Under the pieces are notes generated by a model, which was not told the origin of the DNA, searched no databases, and saw nothing but the letters and a program-made list of their open reading frames with translations. A stretch of DNA of 21,159 nucleotides from positions 1-21,159 of the forward strand of contig JAYMSP010003087.1 of the NCBI GenBank assembly GCA_036897095.1, given 5' to 3'. The stretch's first letter is position 1, and each line of letters starts with the position of its first letter. A program made the translations under genes and the position numbers. The DNA comes from Plantago elongata. Its lineage: Eukaryota > Streptophyta > Magnoliopsida > Lamiales > Plantaginaceae. Below are positions 17,112-21,159 of this stretch, piece after piece.

Positions 17112-18602
17112 GCGGCCTCTGCCTCTTCTTCTACTCCACACCACAATTGTTCCTCTTCTCCTCTTCCTCTCCTCAATTCTCCGCCACCTGCCGCCGCCCA
17201 TCTCCGCCTGTCCGGCCACCGTGCCACCATCAACCACCGCCCGGCCATTGACCGGAATTAGCGTCGTTTACTCGACCAAATTATTCCGGTAAGTGTCCCG
17301 TTTATTTTCGATATTACTCGAATACGAACAAAAAACTAAGTATTAATTTTCGCAGCCCCGTGCCGCCCATCACCACCACCTCGACTGCCGACCTCGCTCG
17401 CTTTTCCACATGCTCGCACGCTACTCGGTTAGTGTCGCCTTTTTCCTCGTTTACTATAAGTTATTATCGAATTTTGGGAGAAATAAATTATATCGTTATG
17501 CAGTTAAATTATTTAACAGTAAATTACCTCGAGTAGCTAGTACTATTGTACATTGTATATTGTGTGACTGAATTAAATATAGTGTTGACTGGTCGTCGAC
17601 TATAGGATAGTCACCGCAGGTTGTGGACTGATTGCTTGAGTCTGAGTTTTAAACTATACTGTATTGATGAATTATGTCGCTATAAATAGATATTAACTAG
17701 TTGTCGAAAATAAGTTACAATATGATATACTACCTGTTATATTGATCTGTTGAGGCATAGTTAGTGGGCCAATTGTTGTTATAGGTTTGAAAAAAATACT
17801 GAAACAGACTTGTCGTCTGTTGTCGGGATTTTTATCTGTTAGAGGTCATATGTCAGATTTAATTTTAGAAAATAAAATAATATGTCGAATTAACGGTTTT
17901 CAAATAATTTTAGGAAAGTATTTAAGATTAAAGGTTGAGTTTTGCTAAACAGTGTCGAGTATCTTGAACGCCAACTAATTAAAGTATCGCAGGTACTGTA
18001 GTAATTATAAACCTCGGATATTAAGTTGATTTTGCGTAGGACTTGTACACTTGTGTATTTAGGCGACGTCATTTTAAACTATTTGGGGAAACTACGGGAG
18101 TCTTTTTAATTAACTTTAGTGTCGAAATTAAGTAGCATTATCTATGTATCAGGAATTACGAAGTCGCATAGCTTGCAAGATATCCAAGGTGAGTGATAAC
18201 TGGCTTTCGGCATCAAGCCCTGAGAAAGTTAAAGTGCTACCTTTCATCATCTTTCAATTCATGTACCTGTTCCTGTTTGTATACTTGTCCACCTAACTCT
18301 GATTGCGGCCACCCAACGACGATAGACTGACTACGACTCGAGTAATAACTTCGAATATTAACTGTATAACTGTAGATGACCTGTACTTAGGGATACCTTA
18401 CATGTATTGACTTGATACCCTATTGTTCCATTTACTAATTGACACTGTACCTTGAGTCTGTTACTGAACCTGTTTTACTGATCCTATTTTACTGATCCTG
18501 TTTATTGATCCTGTTTACTGATCCTCATGAACTGCATTGCACGAAAACTGTTTTCCTGAAAAAGCAACCACACACTATTTTTGAAAAATTTGGGAAACCC
18601 TC

Positions 18603-18765
18603 TTGGTCGACGGTTTCGACAAAAGTTACAGAGCGGTCTGCGACGCTATCCTTTCTAGTCGACGTTTTCGACAGAAGTGAGCCAGCGGGCTGCGGCGCTA
18701 TCTTTTCCCGCCTTGGTCGACGTTTTCAACAAGAGCGGTGTCTTGGTCGACGGTTTTGACAAGAC
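18603..18765 (+). repeat. Array of four GTCGACG(T/G)TTTCGAC hairpin units in the solo LTR
   Basis: Units start at about 18603, 18655, 18713 and 18743. Each has a GTCGA..TCGAC type inverted repeat with a 5-nt loop; the third and fourth are mutated. The first two are followed by GCGGYYTGCGRCGCTATC. The array lies about 2.2 kb into the LTR, close to the depth of the 44-bp array in the left LTR, though the sequences differ. Confidence 0.7.
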
Positions 18766-19334
18766 TTTTCGGGCTCCTGACTGATTGTTCGGACTATTCA
18801 AACGATCTTATTTATGAGTTGTGATGGGTCGTGCCTGTCATAAAATCAACTCCACGCGCGGTCACGCCGCTACTTGTTTGATTGACCGATACCTAATCAG
18901 TACGGTCCAGCCCAAGACAGTGACTGCGGTTCAGTACTGTAAATCTAGCACCTTTCATGTGCTATGATCCTGATTGACTGTGAATGGTTTTCCTATTTTT
19001 AAAAGTGTCTGATCTACATGTTCTGGTGGTTTGCTATCCTGTTGCATTCATACTCCTCCTCATGCATGCCTGATTATTCTCACTGGGTCCATGTGACTGA
19101 CACTCTCCTTGTTCCAATAATCCTGCTTTTCCAGACTTTGAGTACGAATAGAGGACCGCGTAGCTAAGCAGGCAGACGGACTCTAGCTTATTTTCGCTGC
19201 TGATATTGTAGATGTGGGTTTTATTCATCGAATTATACATTACGTTTGGGATTGTAATAAGTAATATTTTGATATATTTATGTATTTGGATGTTCGGCAC
19301 AATCCTTGACGTCCGGACCAGACCGGGCCTTACA

Positions 19335-20795
19335 CAGAATCTGTTGCAACTATAATATTAGGAATTCTTCTGTACCATGCTGCTACAAGTCCATGAACCA
19401 AGGCTTGGATTTCCGTCTCATTAACAGTTGGTTCGCCTAACTTCTTTGCTAGTCCCCACATCCATTTGTCTTCTGCGTTTCACAATACACATCCAAGAGC
19501 TCCCTCATTGCCTTTTGGTCGACAACTCCCATCAACATTGAGCTTAAACCAATCAGTCGGAGGCTTATTTCAACTGTACTTGCGCCTAAAGTCACCCGGG
19601 TCAAGCTTCATATGAAGGTCCAGACTTAGCTGTTTAATAAGGAAGATTATCCGTACCCTGTTGTCCGGGAATCCCCTAAACACCCTCGCATTCCGGGACT
19701 TCCAAATTGTCCATACAGTAGCCAGGAACAGGGCCGACCAGTATGCTGCAGAGTTCAAGGTAGTAGCAAAGTTTGCCCGAAAGTTATCAACAAACCATGT
19801 TGCATCCGGTAAGGTATCGAACTTGAGTATCTCCGATGGCGTTAGCACATCTTTCCAGACCTATCTTGATGATTTACAATGTCAAAGAATGTGCAATACA
19901 TCTTCGTTGACCCCGGTACAGATCGCACAGGATTAGTCTTGTGTCATTTTTTGCTTAAACGTCAAGGCATTTATCATGAGACGATCATGAATTGCTAACC
20001 ATAGGAAATGTTTGAATTTATTGGGGAGTCTGGATTTCCAGAGAATCTTCCAGTGGGCATGACTCTGTCTTCCTCGGAGGGTAGTCGCATCTAACTGTTG
20101 GAGTTTGCGATATGCCGATTGGCAAGTGAAGGATCCAGTCGCTGTTTCGTTCCAAAGCAAGATGTCCGGTTTTGTTCCCAACCTGATGTTGGCCTTCTCA
20201 AGTGCAGCTCGAAGCGAAGTTGGGATGGCAGTGTGTATAGTCGAAAAATCCCAAGTGCCATCCGTCATTAAGACCTGACCCAGCCTTGTATTTGCATCCC
20301 TTCGATCAATTCTTGGGATGACAGTATAAAGTCCTTTGCCTTCGAACCAAATATTCAAGAAGAATCAGATTTGTTCCCCATCACCAATTTTCCACAGAAA
20401 GCTCAAGTTTAGCTCTTTAGCACATTTAACGATCCCTTTCCAGCTTGGGCTATCTCCTAGCTTTGCCACGTAGTGAAGAATACTTTGTCCTTTAAGGTAC
20501 TTCGCATTCACCAAATCTATCCAGATTGTTTTCTCAATTCTTGTCGTCTTCCAAACTACTTTCGACAACATCGCTTTGTTATTGGTGCGAGCCTCACGAA
20601 GTCCAAGGCCACCATCTAGTTTTGGTTTCATAACCTGGTGCCAACCTACGAGCTGGGGGTTTCCTCGTGGAAGTGTCATTAGACCATAAGAACTCCCGGT
20701 TTAGCTTATCCAATCGTACACACACATGTCTTGGAATCCAGCCAGCTTGCATATCATATAAGGGAAGAGCTTATGTGACGATCTGGAATAATGCG
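19335..20795 (-). pseudogene. LINE ORF2: end of RT region, zf-RVT and first half of RNase H
   Basis: In minus-strand order: the thumb-like segment with PLYDMQAGWIPRH (20700-20770), DKLNREFLW and KPKLDGGLGLREA (about 20600); the zf-RVT region about 20358-19933 with GSFTCQSAY and HFLWLAIHDRL; a linker to about 19570; and RNase H with the first Asp in VDG (19531-19533), Glu in TEIQAL (19411-19413) and Asp in TDS (19339-19341). Breaks are TAA near 20778, a frameshift around 20650, breaks near 20360 and 19930-19850, and TGA at 19480-19482. It ends at the CAGAA duplication of the solo LTR. Confidence 0.85.
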
Positions 20796-21159
20796 TGTTA
20801 GGAATATCTGTTAGTATTTTTTATCAATCACCATATGACTTATCTTTAGTACAGAAAGGTGACTATTACTCTTAGTTCACTTAAACAATGTAAAAAAGGA
20901 AACCACTTAGTAAGTTAGTCTAGTTAAACTTATATTAGGATTATTAGGTCTCTGAATGTAATTTTATATTTTGAGAAGGCCATGAAGAAGGATCCTAGCA
21001 ATGAATTTTAATCGAAGATTTGAAGACTAAATATTGCACAAGTTTGATGAAGATATAAGGGTTAGTCTCCTCAGATAGACTCTGTTCAGAAAGCATATTG
21101 TATAGTGCAAATGACACATTACATGTCTCTGAATATATGACATCATTGAGTCAAGGAGC
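20796..21159 (+). mobile_element. Possible copia-type LTR start, running off the right edge
   Basis: The LINE frame stops matching at 20795, and from 20796 the sequence reads TGTTAGGAATATC, a frequent opening of plant copia LTRs. What follows is AT-rich and non-coding, as in an LTR. ATGCG (20791-20795) would be the target duplication. The other end is outside the window, so this remains inferred. Confidence 0.45.

Larger units (their letters stand above)
16412..19334 (+). mobile_element. Solo LTR (2.9 kb) of a Ty3/gypsy-type retrotransposon
   Basis: The LTR is flanked by perfect 5-bp duplications CAGAA (16407-16411 and 19335-19339). It ends in GGGCCTTACA and starts CGTAAGGAC, the mirror of that end except for TG to CG at the first base and one more change. 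No internal region, PBS or coding domain exists, so it is a solo LTR. The core block 16674-16746 matches the left LTR (1951-2022 in reverse), including TTTACGAGCC, TCCAGAAGAA and TATATAATGG. An AT-rich spacer precedes it, and ACGT-core elements and a TATA box (17104-17111) follow. CCG|GTAAGT at 17289 with TTTCGCAG at 17355 could bound a short leader intron. Tekay/Del affinity is tentative. Short ORFs here are incidental. Confidence 0.87.
15464..20795 (-). mobile_element. Plant LINE (non-LTR retrotransposon), 3' part, broken by two nested insertions
   Basis: On the minus strand, LINE sequence occupies 20795-19335, 16411-16305 and 15642-15464. It holds the end of the reverse transcriptase region, a zf-RVT region, an RNase H domain, a stop codon at 15500-15502 and a poly(A) tail (T12 on + at 15464-15475). 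A solo LTR (16412-19334) and a hAT MITE (15651-16304) split the RNase H domain. The element is dead: a stop near 20778, a frameshift near 20650, further breaks around 20360 and 19930-19850, and TGA at 19480-19482. The 5' part including the RT catalytic core is cut off at 20796 by another insertion. Confidence 0.85.

Noticed and set aside
16893..17292. Several overlapping open frames on both strands (up to 122 codons)
   Set aside because: They lie in the GC-rich promoter and leader of the solo LTR, overlap one another in all frames and have no family features.
1..21159. CRISPR array, operon or bacterial-type defence system
   Set aside because: Repeats are LTR minisatellites or MITE hairpins without regular unique spacers, and all genes are plant nuclear type with introns or SAUR structure.

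Overview
This is nuclear plant DNA. Genes are split by GT-AG introns, and the space between them is filled with plant-type transposons: Stowaway and Tourist MITEs, a hAT MITE, a plant LINE, Ty3/gypsy LTRs and a probable copia LTR. The gene types and transposons fit a dicot; no species or family can be named from the sequence alone.

Genes. Two complete tandem paralogues on the + strand, each with five exons in the same phases, encode acyl-activating enzymes of the 4CL-like class (4635-7513, 553 aa; 8131-10148, 548 aa). Their N-termini, motifs and C-terminal SKM (a type 1 peroxisomal signal) point to OPCL1, the peroxisomal OPC-8:0 CoA ligase of jasmonate synthesis. A single-exon SAUR gene (10749-11099, minus) lies convergent to the second copy. 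From memory, Arabidopsis also has a SAUR beside its OPCL1 cluster, so this may be an old conserved block.

Left flank (1-4634). Positions 1-2304 are most of a long LTR on the minus strand, cut by the window edge and inserted into a DUF4283 LINE-ORF1 fragment (2305-2742). Then comes a MITE-rich island: an 18-bp palindrome, a Stowaway, a Tourist and an array of short hairpin repeats. A W-box cluster lies about 0.55 kb upstream of the first ligase.

Right flank (11487-21159). A 3.1-kb non-autonomous Ty3/gypsy element on the minus strand keeps both LTRs, a degenerate Met-type primer site, a purine tract and a near-perfect target duplication. Next is a tRNA-like SINE head touching the poly(A) tail of a minus-strand LINE. 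The LINE's RNase H region is broken by two clean insertions: a 654-bp hAT MITE (8-bp duplication) and a 2.9-kb solo LTR (5-bp duplication). Taking both out on paper restores one reading frame with all four RNase H acidic residues. The LINE is broken again at 20796 by what looks like the start of a copia LTR leaving the window.

The solo LTR and the LTR at 1-2304 are diverged relatives in opposite orientation. They share a core block, an AT-rich spacer, ACGT-core elements, a TATA box and a tandem array at a similar depth. I see no novel enzymatic or defence system. The most notable points are the OPCL1 pair with changed pocket residues, the nested insertions, and an unexplained GC-rich exon-like hairpin island between the two ligases.
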